Positions 54,866 through 63,886 of a stretch of DNA of 64,000 nucleotides are shown piece after piece. The position numbers were made by a program, and so were the translations under genes. The notes below the pieces were generated by a model. That model was given only the letters and a program-made list of their open reading frames with translations. It had not been told where the DNA came from and did no database searches. Origin of the DNA: Bdellovibrionales bacterium (GTDB lineage Bacteria; Bdellovibrionota; Bdellovibrionia; Bdellovibrionales; UBA1609). The stretch lies in the NCBI GenBank assembly GCA_020628165.1, contig JAHDFM010000015.1, positions 1-64,000 on the forward strand, given 5' to 3'. The first letter of the stretch is position 1; every line of letters starts with the position of its first letter.

Positions 54866-55917
54866 TAAAAAGTCCTCCAATCGCCGCTTTCGTTATTGAC
54901 GTAGTAGTGATCCCAAACGCTGCTGGCGACTGGGTCTAACTCATCTCTGACTTCAATTTGCGCTTGCTTGGCTTCTTTAGCGTAGTTGTCTTTGATGTCT
55001 TTGACCTTTTTTTCAGTGATTATATCTTTTTTAAGCAAAAGACTTTCAAACTCTTTAAGGCAATCAACACCTTCTCTTAAATTTGCACCATCAGCTGAAG
55101 AGTGACCATAAAGCCTTGAGACTGTTGTTTCCATCACAACGGGTTTTCCTGTTTTGCGGATGTATTGTAATTCTTCTTCCATACGAATGTAACTTTCAAT
55201 AGGGTCATTGCCGTTGATCACACAGTTACGTATTTTAAAAGGTTGAGCACGGTCGGAAACATGATCTTCACCGTGTTGATCATCATAGTGAGTAGAAATC
55301 CCCCACTTGTTATTTTGCACGGTGATTAACATAGGTAACTCATTACCTCGACGGGATGCCCAAATTAAGCAAGATGCAAAATCACCTTCTGCACTTCCGG
55401 CATCTCCTCCAGTAACTATAGTCACCCCTTTGCCTTTGTTTCTTTTTTGCGCCCAAGCAGTGCCTATTGCAATGCTGTACTGAACGCCAATAGGGGACGT
55501 CACCGGAGCGACATTCCATTCAGGAAAAGCGTAGTGGTTTGAAAAGTTTCTACCGCCAGTGCACTTATCAGAAGCTTTGTTCATTATTAGACGAAGAGGA
55601 GTTTTAAAATCCATACCCATGGCAATAAGGGTTGCCGAACATCTGTAGTGCAAATGCATCCAGTCATGATCAACTCCCTGGCCCTTGTTTGCAAGTAAGC
55701 CTAACGGAACTCCAAAAGCTTCTTCACCAGGGCCACCAATCCAAAAGTAAGCCTCACCCACTTTATAAACTTTTATCATTCGCTCTTCTAGAGCTCGTGA
55801 CTTCACCATTAGGTCATAAATTTTGACCAATTGGTTTTTTGACAGTGGCAAACCGCTGCTTCCACTTTTTGTTTTGGATTTACTCTTTTGCTTTATCGGC
55901 GTTTGTCTTCCCGGCAA
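54865..55917 (-). CDS. 2-oxoisovalerate dehydrogenase E1 component, alpha subunit
   Basis: A 350-residue alpha subunit. A TTG at 55917 is preferred because AGGGGAG lies six bases upstream; an in-frame TTG at 55962 lacks this. The TPP-binding motif is GDAGSAEGDFASC..VQNNKWGIS, the GDG...NN type with GDA at its head. YFWIGGPGEEAFGVPLG and HDWMHLHYRCSATLIAMGM match the E1 alpha of branched-chain type in delta-proteobacteria and Bdellovibrio-like genomes. A Ser/Lys-rich N-terminal stretch (KQKSKSKTKSGSS) may be flexible. It decarboxylates the substrate using TPP; the beta gene follows with a one-base overlap. Confidence 0.9.
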   Translation of the reverse strand: MPGRQTPIKQKSKSKTKSGSSGLPLSKNQLVKIYDLMVKSRALEERMIKVYKVGEAYFWIGGPGEEAFGVPLGLLANKGQGVDHDWMHLHYRCSATLIAMGMDFKTPLRLIMNKASDKCTGGRNFSNHYAFPEWNVAPVTSPIGVQYSIAIGTAWAQKRNKGKGVTIVTGGDAGSAEGDFASCLIWASRRGNELPMLITVQNNKWGISTHYDDQHGEDHVSDRAQPFKIRNCVINGNDPIESYIRMEEELQYIRKTGKPVVMETTVSRLYGHSSADGANLREGVDCLKEFESLLLKKDIITEKKVKDIKDNYAKEAKQAQIEVRDELDPVASSVWDHYYVNNESGDWRTF

Positions 55918-56300
55918 AATGCTCTCCCCTGTGAACTTGGTTACATTAGACACAAACTTCAAGACGACAACATATGTAAGTTTTACGAGAAAGTCATTAA
56001 TTATCTGTGGGCCAAGAAATCACTGAAACTATAATTTTTTAATAATTTCAATATCTTAATTGGTGCCCACCAATTGCGCACCCCTTGTCACTCATAAAAC
56101 ACTTAAGATACCAAGCTGACTAATACAAATTATCGCTTTGTACTAGCACTATGGACCTTTTGCTAACGCTCAAAACAACTACAGAAAGAGCCATTACACG
56201 TCCTGAAATATAGACAAAGAAAAAAGCACCTTTAATAAGATGCTAGTCTACTCTTTGCAGAGCAATCAACAATTAAAATTGTAAAACTTAAACTATAATC
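55918..56300. other. noncoding region between E1 alpha and DUF817
   Basis: About 380 bases, no gene seen. On the minus strand it carries a TTTGTCTATATTTC stretch (56206-56219), loosely like the TTTGTCT dyad half-sites near 4.8 and 32.4 kb, upstream of E1 alpha. A weak GGTGC/GCACC hairpin (56063-56082) is without T-run. Nothing firm. Confidence 0.45.
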
Positions 56301-57092
56301 TTATTTATTCCTTGGATAAATTTGGATCTGTTTAACAGCAGAGACTAAGACAAAACTTAATAACATTAATAAATACCAAGAACTGATTTTTGCGATTGGC
56401 ACTAACTCCCACTGATTTTTTTGATTCGGGTACAACCAAATGTTTGTGTAAGTTGCCAAGTTCTCAGCGATCCAAATAAAAAATGTAACTAAAAAAAATC
56501 CAAGCAATAAAGGCATTTTTCTATAGTTTTTTGACAACTTATAATAAATGTCTGACTTATAAAAATATAATATTGTGATTGCTAATAGGACCCAGCGAAA
56601 ATCCCAAATGTAGTGATGAGTGAAGAAATTTATGTAAATAAATGCTACCAAGAAATAAGTCATCAACTTATTAGGATAAAATGAAAATTGAAATTCATGA
56701 AGTCGCCAAATTCTAGCGATGTAACTCCCTACTGCACTGTACATAAAGCCTGCAAAAAGGGGCACATTGTATATACCAAAGTAAAAGCTTTCAGGGTAAG
56801 TCCATGACTGAATGCTGTCTGATGTTTTAAAGACCTCCATCCCAGTTGCTACAATATGAAATATAATAATAACAAACGCTTCTTTGGCTGTTTCAAGTTT
56901 AAATAAAAAAAGAAACCCTTGAAAAGCAATGGCTGCTAAAAAGAGGAAATCATATCTGTGAAGTCCCTCTAACGGATACCAGTATTTAGTGATGATCATC
57001 ATGAACAATAAAAAGCCACCAAAAACACAAGCGGAAGCTTGTTTGATAGTGAATACAATGAGGTCACTAATTATGTTTTTAAAAAAAGACAT
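56301..57092 (-). CDS. DUF817 family membrane protein
   Basis: A 263-residue multipass protein with about seven to eight hydrophobic segments. The DUF817 pattern is clear in HIVATGMEVFKTSDSIQSWTYPE and NVPLFAGFMYSAVGSYIARIWRLHEFQFSFYP, plus the ending FIWIAENLATYTNIWLYPNQ. The family is of unknown function; members are inner-membrane proteins of Proteobacteria and related groups. A histidine-containing THHYIWDFRW segment lies in the middle. It is isolated, divergent from or unlinked to its neighbours. Confidence 0.85.
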   Translation of the reverse strand: MSFFKNIISDLIVFTIKQASACVFGGFLLFMMIITKYWYPLEGLHRYDFLFLAAIAFQGFLFLFKLETAKEAFVIIIFHIVATGMEVFKTSDSIQSWTYPESFYFGIYNVPLFAGFMYSAVGSYIARIWRLHEFQFSFYPNKLMTYFLVAFIYINFFTHHYIWDFRWVLLAITILYFYKSDIYYKLSKNYRKMPLLLGFFLVTFFIWIAENLATYTNIWLYPNQKNQWELVPIAKISSWYLLMLLSFVLVSAVKQIQIYPRNK

Positions 57093-57281
57093 CGCTGTTT
57101 AGGTTACAGCTTTAAAGTTAATGTAGCAAAAATATTTTATAAAAACTTTATCATAACTTCTTGGGATGGGTTCTTTATGAATATAGTAGGTCCCTGTTGC
57201 AAAAGTTTAAAACAGCAAAGAATCTAGTTACTATTTTGATTTTGATTTAAATAAACCAAAGAATACTATTATTTCTATTTA

Positions 57282-57309
57282 AAAAAAGAGCGACACACAT
57301 CGCTCTTTT
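57282..57309 (-). terminator. Rho-independent terminator of the prc gene
   Basis: GAGCGA and TCGCTC make a six-base stem (57288-57293 and 57300-57305) with a CACACA loop, extended by A/T pairs. Read on the minus strand it is followed by seven T. It lies 28 bases after the prc stop. Confidence 0.85.
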
Positions 57310-57336
57310 CTTAGATATTAATTTGTATTTTGTTTT

Positions 57337-59412
57337 TTAATTATTATTCGCTGATACTTTCATTTTTTTATTTTCAAAGACTATGAAATCAAAAAGGATG
57401 TTTAAAGACTCTTTGATGTCAGCACGCTTCATGTACTTTTCATGCTTTTCTTTCTTCGCTAATTCAGGATCGTGCTTTTTATTCTTATCCTTATCTTTCT
57501 TTTTATCATCCTCTTTTTTGTCTTTGTCTTCAAATAATTCACTCACTTTGATCATTTTGCTTTTTTTCTTGGCTTTGTCGAGCTCTTTAATGATCTTTTG
57601 AAAGTCTTTGTCTGTGTTCACACGCTTTGTGGACTTTGTTTTCAATTGGCTAATCAATGCTTGATCTACCTGATTCCATTTATTTTTTCCTGAGCGAACA
57701 TAAGCGTCTTGAGTTAAGAAAGGTTTTATCTTCTTAGGTGGTAAAGAAAAGTCTAATGTGTCTTCACCAATCTCTGCAACATCATAGTTACTTGGCAAAA
57801 TGATATCGGCTGATACGCCAACGTGCTGAGTTGAAGCTCCTCCAGCTGTGTAGAACATTCCAACCGTTGTTTTAAGTGCACCAAGACCTGGGTAAAGCCT
57901 TTCAACTGATTGTACAGTTCCTTTACCAAATGTTTTTTTACCACCAACGATGATAGCTCGCTTGTAATCTTTCAGTGTTCCAGACACAATTTCAGAAGCA
58001 GAAGCACTCACTTTGCTTGTTAGTACCACGAGTGGTCCCGTCCAATCGACGTCTTTGTCATCATCCGCTAATTCAATTTCACCTTGATCAGGGTCACGAC
58101 TTGATTGCTTCACCACGTTACCGACTTTAAAAAACAAACCGGCAATGCTAACGGCATCATCTAAAGAACCACCACCATTTTGCGAAAGATCTAACACTAA
58201 TCCAGAAACCTTTTTCTTTTTAGCTTCTTTGATTAACTTTTTGATGTCTTTAGCTGCTGAACGCCCCTTCTTAGTTCCGTCAGCATAAAATGAAGGAAGG
58301 TTAATTAGACCCACTTTGTAGTTTTTACCTCCTTCCATTTTTCCTTTCACTTTTTTCCCACCAATATTTCTATCAATATAAGTGATTGAGGCTGCATCCT
58401 CTTCTAAATTGATTTTATCTCTTATCAATTCAACAGTGAATCTTTCATTCTTTTTGGCCGCTTTTCTAAGAACTGACAAACGAACGACTGTTCCTTTTTT
58501 ACCTCTGATCTTACGAACAACATCTCTTAGTTCCATTTCAATGACGTTCTGGAATGCTCCCGTTTTACCTTGTGCCACACCAATGATTTTATCTTTTGGC
58601 TTTAACTTGCTCGACCTAAAGGCCGCTCCACCTGGCACCAATTGCTCAATAACTGTGAAACCATCTTTAGAAGAAAGAGTCGCTCCAATTCCTTCTAATG
58701 ATAAGCTCATAGAGATTTGGAAATCTTCCAACATCTCTTTTGAGAAGTAGCTTGAATGGGGGTCTAAAGATCTAGAAAAAGCATTCAAGTAACTTGTCCA
58801 TAAATCATCTTTTCTGAAATTGTTGACCTTCTTAAGTAGGCGATCGTAGTTTTTTGCCACCTTTTCTTTGGCTTCTTTCATAGGTTCATCAGTAGATACA
58901 TAGTTACCTACCTGAAACTGCAAATATTTTTTATGATAAGCTTCAGCGTCCTTTAATTTTTTAGCAAACTTGCGTTTGTCTGAATCCAGTATAAGTTCAG
59001 TTTTTTTATCAAACTTAAAGCCTTTAGATAAATGGGCTTTAACAAACTTTACTCTTTCTTTAACACGCATCTCGTAAGTTTTTCTTGCCTGCTCAATCGC
59101 CTTACATTCACCACGGTCTAGCTTGGCAAAGATATTTTTCATATCTTTTTTGATTTTATCTACGTCACTTTTAAGTAAATACACTTTTGAAGGATCTAAA
59201 CTTTCAATGAACTTATCGACAGTTTTAGCTTCTAAGTTTTTTGTGAGTTTTCTGTAATTGATGTGTCTATTCAAGTAGGACTTCTGAATTGGGTAAATAT
59301 GTTTACAGCTTAGCACCAAGCCTTTAAATGGGTTGCCTTGACTCATCAACTGAGCATGCACCGGTAAGGTCAACGAAGTGAATATTAAAGCTGTTATAAA
59401 TTTTATCATCAT
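57337..59412 (-). CDS. prc: C-terminal processing protease (Tsp/Prc family, S41)
   Basis: A 691-residue periplasmic protease. The ATG at 59412 is eight bases after AAGG and is preferred over an ATG two codons upstream. A signal peptide (MMIKFITALIFTSLTLPVHA) is followed by a long N-terminal helical domain and a PDZ domain (GIGATLSSKDGFTVIEQLVPGGAAF..KPKDKIIGVAQ). The catalytic Ser471 in KVSASASEIVSG and Lys497 in TFGKGTVQ match E. coli Prc (Ser430, Lys455) with one extra residue. The C-terminal region is Lys/Asp-rich (KKEDDKKKDKDKNKKHD). Prc trims or degrades periplasmic proteins, including cell-wall hydrolases. Isolated gene with a good terminator downstream. Confidence 0.92.
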   Translation of the reverse strand: MMIKFITALIFTSLTLPVHAQLMSQGNPFKGLVLSCKHIYPIQKSYLNRHINYRKLTKNLEAKTVDKFIESLDPSKVYLLKSDVDKIKKDMKNIFAKLDRGECKAIEQARKTYEMRVKERVKFVKAHLSKGFKFDKKTELILDSDKRKFAKKLKDAEAYHKKYLQFQVGNYVSTDEPMKEAKEKVAKNYDRLLKKVNNFRKDDLWTSYLNAFSRSLDPHSSYFSKEMLEDFQISMSLSLEGIGATLSSKDGFTVIEQLVPGGAAFRSSKLKPKDKIIGVAQGKTGAFQNVIEMELRDVVRKIRGKKGTVVRLSVLRKAAKKNERFTVELIRDKINLEEDAASITYIDRNIGGKKVKGKMEGGKNYKVGLINLPSFYADGTKKGRSAAKDIKKLIKEAKKKKVSGLVLDLSQNGGGSLDDAVSIAGLFFKVGNVVKQSSRDPDQGEIELADDDKDVDWTGPLVVLTSKVSASASEIVSGTLKDYKRAIIVGGKKTFGKGTVQSVERLYPGLGALKTTVGMFYTAGGASTQHVGVSADIILPSNYDVAEIGEDTLDFSLPPKKIKPFLTQDAYVRSGKNKWNQVDQALISQLKTKSTKRVNTDKDFQKIIKELDKAKKKSKMIKVSELFEDKDKKEDDKKKDKDKNKKHDPELAKKEKHEKYMKRADIKESLNILFDFIVFENKKMKVSANNN

Positions 59413-59715
59413 TCTCATATCCTTATTGCATTTTTAACGTATGAAGTCTTATCGGATCTAAATATGTTTAATTGCATATTTTTTTCACATCTAGACTACC
59501 TATTTTAACATTATCATTAAATTTGTTCATTTAGTTTATAGCGGTGGCTCAGAATCTCTCCTTGCGTCTAAAATTATGTTAAACAAGCGCTAGGCTTTGG
59601 TCTCAGCCACATTTAAGTTTACAATAGCTCTTCGGATACAATAGCAAGAACAGTTAGGCCAGCGTGTTAACTTTTAGTCAACACTCTGTGAACCCTATTG
59701 CTGTCTCTATAATTA
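59413..59715. other. noncoding region between prc and the HAD-like gene
   Basis: About 300 bases containing the prc promoter region and the 3' end of the minus-strand HAD-like gene. No gene or strong structure was recognised. Confidence 0.45.
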
Positions 59716-60627
59716 TTAAAGATGTTCTAATGGAAGATGAAGTTGGGATGTGTTTTTTATGGATGTTTTGTTTGGATTTACTCTTGGAAGAAAGATTTCT
59801 TTTTTGGTAAATTGACCATGAGATGTTTCAATAACAAAAAAAGATAAATTTGGATTATCAATCTTTAACTCATGCATAGCTTCGGTTATGAGCTGAATGT
59901 TCTTTTTATCATCATCAGACATTCCAAAGCGGTGTGGTTTATCACCATAAACTTCAATGGCTTTTTTAAACGCCCTTTTAATGGCTATTTTTTTTAGTTG
60001 TGAAACACTCTCAAAATCTTGACCCTGTAAAAGACTTTCTTTGGTCTCTGAGTCGTTAACTGGCATCACAGATAGATAATTTGGCTCATGAGGCAAAAAG
60101 CCAGCCTTCACAAATTCTCGAACACCTTGCTTTATAGTTTCAGGCGAGTGCCCACGAGCTGTAATCAATGCAAGAGGTCTTTTATTAAAAACCGCATGGT
60201 AAAAACAGGACCAAGAGGGCCCCTGCCATTCCGTTGGATTTGTTTTAAGTGTTAGCTTAATGTCATCGATAAACTTCTGTTTTTTACCGAAAGCTTTTTT
60301 AATTTTAGAAATCTTTTGATCACGGAAGTTTCTAAAACTCCCCGTCTGATCATCAGGAACAATGCGGTAATCTTTATAAGGCCCGCGACGCCCAATGTTT
60401 TCATGGCTTAAAGAAAACTCTGTACCACTGATAAAGATTTCTCTATTTGTTTTTTTGTGAAATAAAATTGTAGGAGTATTCAGAAAGGCAATGTTCTCAT
60501 CAAAATCAAAAAAGTAAAAACTTTTACCGCCCAAGCTGTGGTTGCGGTCTTTCTCAAACGGCTTATTCAATTCAAACGCCATTTGCTGAGCACCATTGTT
60601 TTTTTTGATATTTTTAAAAAAATTCAT
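59716..60627 (-). CDS. HAD-like superfamily protein of unknown function
   Basis: A 303-residue protein with HAD-type motifs: FYFFDFDENIAFL (Asp41-x-Asp43, motif I), LALITARGHSPETIK (motif II Thr) and RFGMSDDDKKNIQLI (motif III/IV-like). HAD enzymes are mostly phosphatases. The substitution DFDEN instead of DxDGT is unusual and the protein could bind rather than hydrolyse phosphates. The C-terminal third is basic, ending LPLEHL. It follows topA on the same strand, about 120 bases downstream. The family looks typical of Bdellovibrio-group genomes but no function is known to me. Confidence 0.65.
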   Translation of the reverse strand: MNFFKNIKKNNGAQQMAFELNKPFEKDRNHSLGGKSFYFFDFDENIAFLNTPTILFHKKTNREIFISGTEFSLSHENIGRRGPYKDYRIVPDDQTGSFRNFRDQKISKIKKAFGKKQKFIDDIKLTLKTNPTEWQGPSWSCFYHAVFNKRPLALITARGHSPETIKQGVREFVKAGFLPHEPNYLSVMPVNDSETKESLLQGQDFESVSQLKKIAIKRAFKKAIEVYGDKPHRFGMSDDDKKNIQLITEAMHELKIDNPNLSFFVIETSHGQFTKKEIFLPRVNPNKTSIKNTSQLHLPLEHL

Positions 60628-60750
60628 CGAGCCAACCCATTAAACACAGAGCGTCTTACCCCTAGGGATTAACTACCAAAGTTTAACGGCCAAAGCAATG
60701 GCCGCCAATCGAGTAATTTCAGTAGTTTAGGAGCAAGAACACCTTCAAAA

Positions 60751-63459
60751 CTACGCTTTTTTCTTGGTTTTCTTTTTAGTCGCCTTTTTCTTGGCCTTCT
60801 TAGCGACTTTCTTTTTGGCTGTTTTTTTCTTAGCTGTCTTCTTTTTAGTGGCCGCTTTTTTCTTTGTCTTTTTCTTCGCAGCTTTCTTCTTAGTTTTTTT
60901 CTTTTTCTTTTTGCTATTGGCCTCTTCAACTTTTGTAGACAAAAGCTCGATGGCTTTTTCTAAAGTGATTTTGGTGTGATCAATATCTTCTGGAATAGAA
61001 ACATTGGTTTTACCACACTTTAAATAAGGACCATACTTTCCGTTAAAAACTGAGATCTTATCTTCAGTATCGGGATAGTTACCCAATTCTTTGAGCGCAG
61101 AACTTCGCCCTCTTTTCTTGGGCATTGCTAGTAACTCTAAAGCTCGCTCCAACTTAATATCAAAAACAGCTTCCTCTTTTGGGATAGAACGAAAATCACC
61201 ATCGTGAACAACATAAGGTCCAAAACGACCAATGTTCGCTTTGATGACTTTTCCTGTATCGGGATGGTCTCCCAAAGTGATTGGCAAACGTAATAATTGT
61301 AGAGCTTGATCTAAAGTGATGGTGTCAAAGTCAACATTAGCTGGAATAGAAACTCTCTTTGGCTTTTCCTTTTCACCATCACTGTCGCCAAGTTGAACGT
61401 ACGGCCCATAACGACCAGTCAGAGCATAAATTGGTAAATCCGTTTCAGGGTCTTTTCCAAGAGCATCGGCACCATTGATTTTTTGATCAATGAACTTTTC
61501 GGCTAGCTCTGAAGTCATGTCTGCTGGGAAATGACTTTCTGGAACTGAGGCACAAACCTCTTCACCTGTTTGTTTATCCACTTTACAAACATAAGCTCCA
61601 TATCGTCCAACTCTGAAATCTAACCCATCGAGTCCCTGGAGAGTAATAGACCTAGACAACTCAGGATCAATCTTTTCTTCTTGGTTTTCAACTTGTGTTT
61701 TTATTCCTTTCTCACCAAAGTAAATTTTATTTAAATACTGAGCCCAGTCTTGCTCACCTTGAGCGATGTTATCTAGGGAATTCTCCATACCAGAAGTAAA
61801 ATTGGTATCTACATAATCTGGAAAATAATTCACTAATAACTTACTCACAACAAGAGCTGTGAAAGTTGGCACTAAAGCATTCCCCACTTTTTTTACATAC
61901 CCTCTATTTTGAACGGTGCTTATAATAGCAGCGTACGTTGATGGGCGCCCAATGCCTTCTTTTTCCATTTTTTGAACCAAACTGGCTTCCGTGTATCTTG
62001 CAGGTGGTTTGGTTTCATGCTCTTTAGGGTTTATTTTTTCAGCATTCACCTTCTCATCTTTTTTCAGCTGAGGCAGGCGGACTTCTCTGTTGTCTAACGC
62101 TTGATCCGGGTTATCGGCACCTTCAACATAGGCTTTTAAAAAACCAGGAAACTCAATGGTAGTTCCATTAGCTACAAAAACCGACTTCTCAACTTCTAAC
62201 TTCACAGTCATTTGTTTGTGCTCAGAGTTTTTCATCTGTGACGCCATAGTGCGCTTCCAAATCAAATCATAAAGCTTGTATTGAGCAGAACTCAAACCTG
62301 TTTCATCAGGGGTTTTAAAGTCTTCACCAGCGGGACGAATCGCTTCGTGTGCCTCTTGTGCTCCTTTCACCTTTTTCTTTACGTAAGATCGTGGAGCGTC
62401 TGGAAGGTAAGGTTTTCCGTAAATACTGGCTATGCTATTTCTTGCCGCTTTAATGGCTTGATCTGATAAATAGCTTGAATCTGTTCTCATATATGTGATG
62501 AAACCACGTTCATATAATTTTTGCGCCACCTGCATGGTTTCGCGTGAACTCCAGCCTAACTTTCTGTTGGCCTCTTGCTGCAATGTTGATGTGATGAATG
62601 GTGGCGAAGGTTTTCTTGAAACCGGCTTCTCTTCAACATTGGTTACGGTGAAATCTTTATCGGTGTTTTCATTAACAATAGCTGTGGCTTTTTCTGAGTT
62701 GAGGTGGAGTAAGTCTTTACCACCTTTAAGTTTCCCAGTTTCGGCCTCGAAGTCCTTACCGACGGCAATTTTTTGACCGTCGTAAGAAATGAGTCTTGCA
62801 TCAAACTTCACTTTGTCTTTCAAACAATTAGCCGTGACACTCCAGTAATCAGATTTAACAAAACGAATGCGCTCATGTTCACGCTCTGACACCAAACAAA
62901 CTGCCACGGATTGTACTCGTCCGGCTGATAAGCCATAAGCAACCTTTTTCCAAATCAATGGCGAAAGGGTGTAACCAACTAAACGGTCGAGAACTCGTCT
63001 TGCTTCTTGCGCCTTAACTAGGTTTGTATCCACTTCTCTGAAGTTTTTTAAAGCCTCTTCTATGGCTTTTTTTGTAATCTCGTGAAACACCATTCGCTTA
63101 AATGGAACTTTCGGTTTTAAAACTTCAACTAAGTGCCAACTGATGCTTTCCCCTTCACGGTCTTCATCGGTTGCGAGAATGAGTTCATCGACTTCTTTTA
63201 GTTTATCTTTTAAGTTTTTAACAACCTTAGTTTTATTTTTGGGAATGCAGTAAATTGGATCAAAGTTGTTTTCGATATCGACGCCTAAATTCTTCCACGG
63301 CTTTTTTTTATACTTTTCAGGAATGTCTTTGGCGGACTGAGGAAGATCGCGGATATGGCCCATGCAGGACTCGACAACATACTCTTTGCCCAAAAATTTT
63401 CGAATTGTTCTTGCTTTGGTCGGTGACTCAACAATAACCAATGTTTTTTTAGCACCCAT
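60751..63459 (-). CDS. topA: DNA topoisomerase I with C-terminal repeats and Lys-rich tail
   Basis: A 902-residue type IA topoisomerase that relaxes negative supercoils. The Toprim domain starts LVIVESPTKARTIRKFL and holds DEDREGESISWHL. The catalytic Tyr323 is in GFITYMRTDSSYLS; E. coli has Tyr319. AGRVQSVAVCLV and GIGRPSTYAAI are also typical. Instead of Cys4 zinc fingers, the C-terminal part has Topo-C repeats (FRVGRYGAYVC, GRYGPYVQLGD, GRFGPYVVHDG, GKYGPYLKCG), as in mycobacteria and Bdellovibrio-like bacteria, then a run of about 55 residues nearly all Lys, Ala and Thr, which likely helps DNA binding. ATG preceded by GAGGAA. Confidence 0.95.
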   Translation of the reverse strand: MGAKKTLVIVESPTKARTIRKFLGKEYVVESCMGHIRDLPQSAKDIPEKYKKKPWKNLGVDIENNFDPIYCIPKNKTKVVKNLKDKLKEVDELILATDEDREGESISWHLVEVLKPKVPFKRMVFHEITKKAIEEALKNFREVDTNLVKAQEARRVLDRLVGYTLSPLIWKKVAYGLSAGRVQSVAVCLVSEREHERIRFVKSDYWSVTANCLKDKVKFDARLISYDGQKIAVGKDFEAETGKLKGGKDLLHLNSEKATAIVNENTDKDFTVTNVEEKPVSRKPSPPFITSTLQQEANRKLGWSSRETMQVAQKLYERGFITYMRTDSSYLSDQAIKAARNSIASIYGKPYLPDAPRSYVKKKVKGAQEAHEAIRPAGEDFKTPDETGLSSAQYKLYDLIWKRTMASQMKNSEHKQMTVKLEVEKSVFVANGTTIEFPGFLKAYVEGADNPDQALDNREVRLPQLKKDEKVNAEKINPKEHETKPPARYTEASLVQKMEKEGIGRPSTYAAIISTVQNRGYVKKVGNALVPTFTALVVSKLLVNYFPDYVDTNFTSGMENSLDNIAQGEQDWAQYLNKIYFGEKGIKTQVENQEEKIDPELSRSITLQGLDGLDFRVGRYGAYVCKVDKQTGEEVCASVPESHFPADMTSELAEKFIDQKINGADALGKDPETDLPIYALTGRYGPYVQLGDSDGEKEKPKRVSIPANVDFDTITLDQALQLLRLPITLGDHPDTGKVIKANIGRFGPYVVHDGDFRSIPKEEAVFDIKLERALELLAMPKKRGRSSALKELGNYPDTEDKISVFNGKYGPYLKCGKTNVSIPEDIDHTKITLEKAIELLSTKVEEANSKKKKKKTKKKAAKKKTKKKAATKKKTAKKKTAKKKVAKKAKKKATKKKTKKKA

Positions 63460-63886
63460 ACAAATTCCTCATGAAAAAAGCTTCCTTGAAGTGGAAGCTA
63501 TATATATAGATGAAATGAAAAGATAGTTTTTACCAGTTTTTTTTATATTGCAGCGCGAAGTAAAATGGTCTTGAGAAATTATAAACGCCTTTAATTGCAG
63601 TTTTCTTAAATCATTTGCTCAATATTTAAAGCCTTAAAAAAACTAGACCAAGCTCTAAGTATCTTATGGATAAAACTAGAGTTTGTTCAACAGCTTAAGA
63701 ACAATCTGTTAATGCTTAGATAAAAAGCAAATGATTAAGTTTTGTTTTTAAATATTAAAGTTGATTTAATACATTTAGAAAAAACTTGTTTAAAAAAATA
63801 ATAAATTTTTTTCAAAATGAGCCACATTTCTCATAATTGGCAAAAAAGTTGCGGACCTTTTGATGGGCATCTGAAATAATCTGTAC
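63460..63886. other. AT-rich divergent region between topA and a HAD gene
   Basis: About 425 bases, very AT-rich, containing the promoters of both divergent genes. A hairpin with T-run in the topA leader is listed separately. I see no gene. Confidence 0.5.
63474..63499 (-). promoter_or_regulatory. terminator-like hairpin in the topA 5' leader
   Basis: On the minus strand AGCTTCC, a seven-base loop and GGAAGCT are followed by a run of T, only about 15-20 bases before the topA ATG (63459). Placed between promoter and start codon this resembles an attenuator, or the terminator of an unseen upstream transcript. An alternative is that the TATATATA just upstream (63500-63508) is the -10 and transcription begins inside the hairpin. 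Confidence 0.45.

Noticed and set aside
60669..60979. Lys/Arg-rich and Phe/Leu-rich frames around the end of topA
   Set aside because: They are other-frame readings of the A/T-rich codons of the topA Lys tail.
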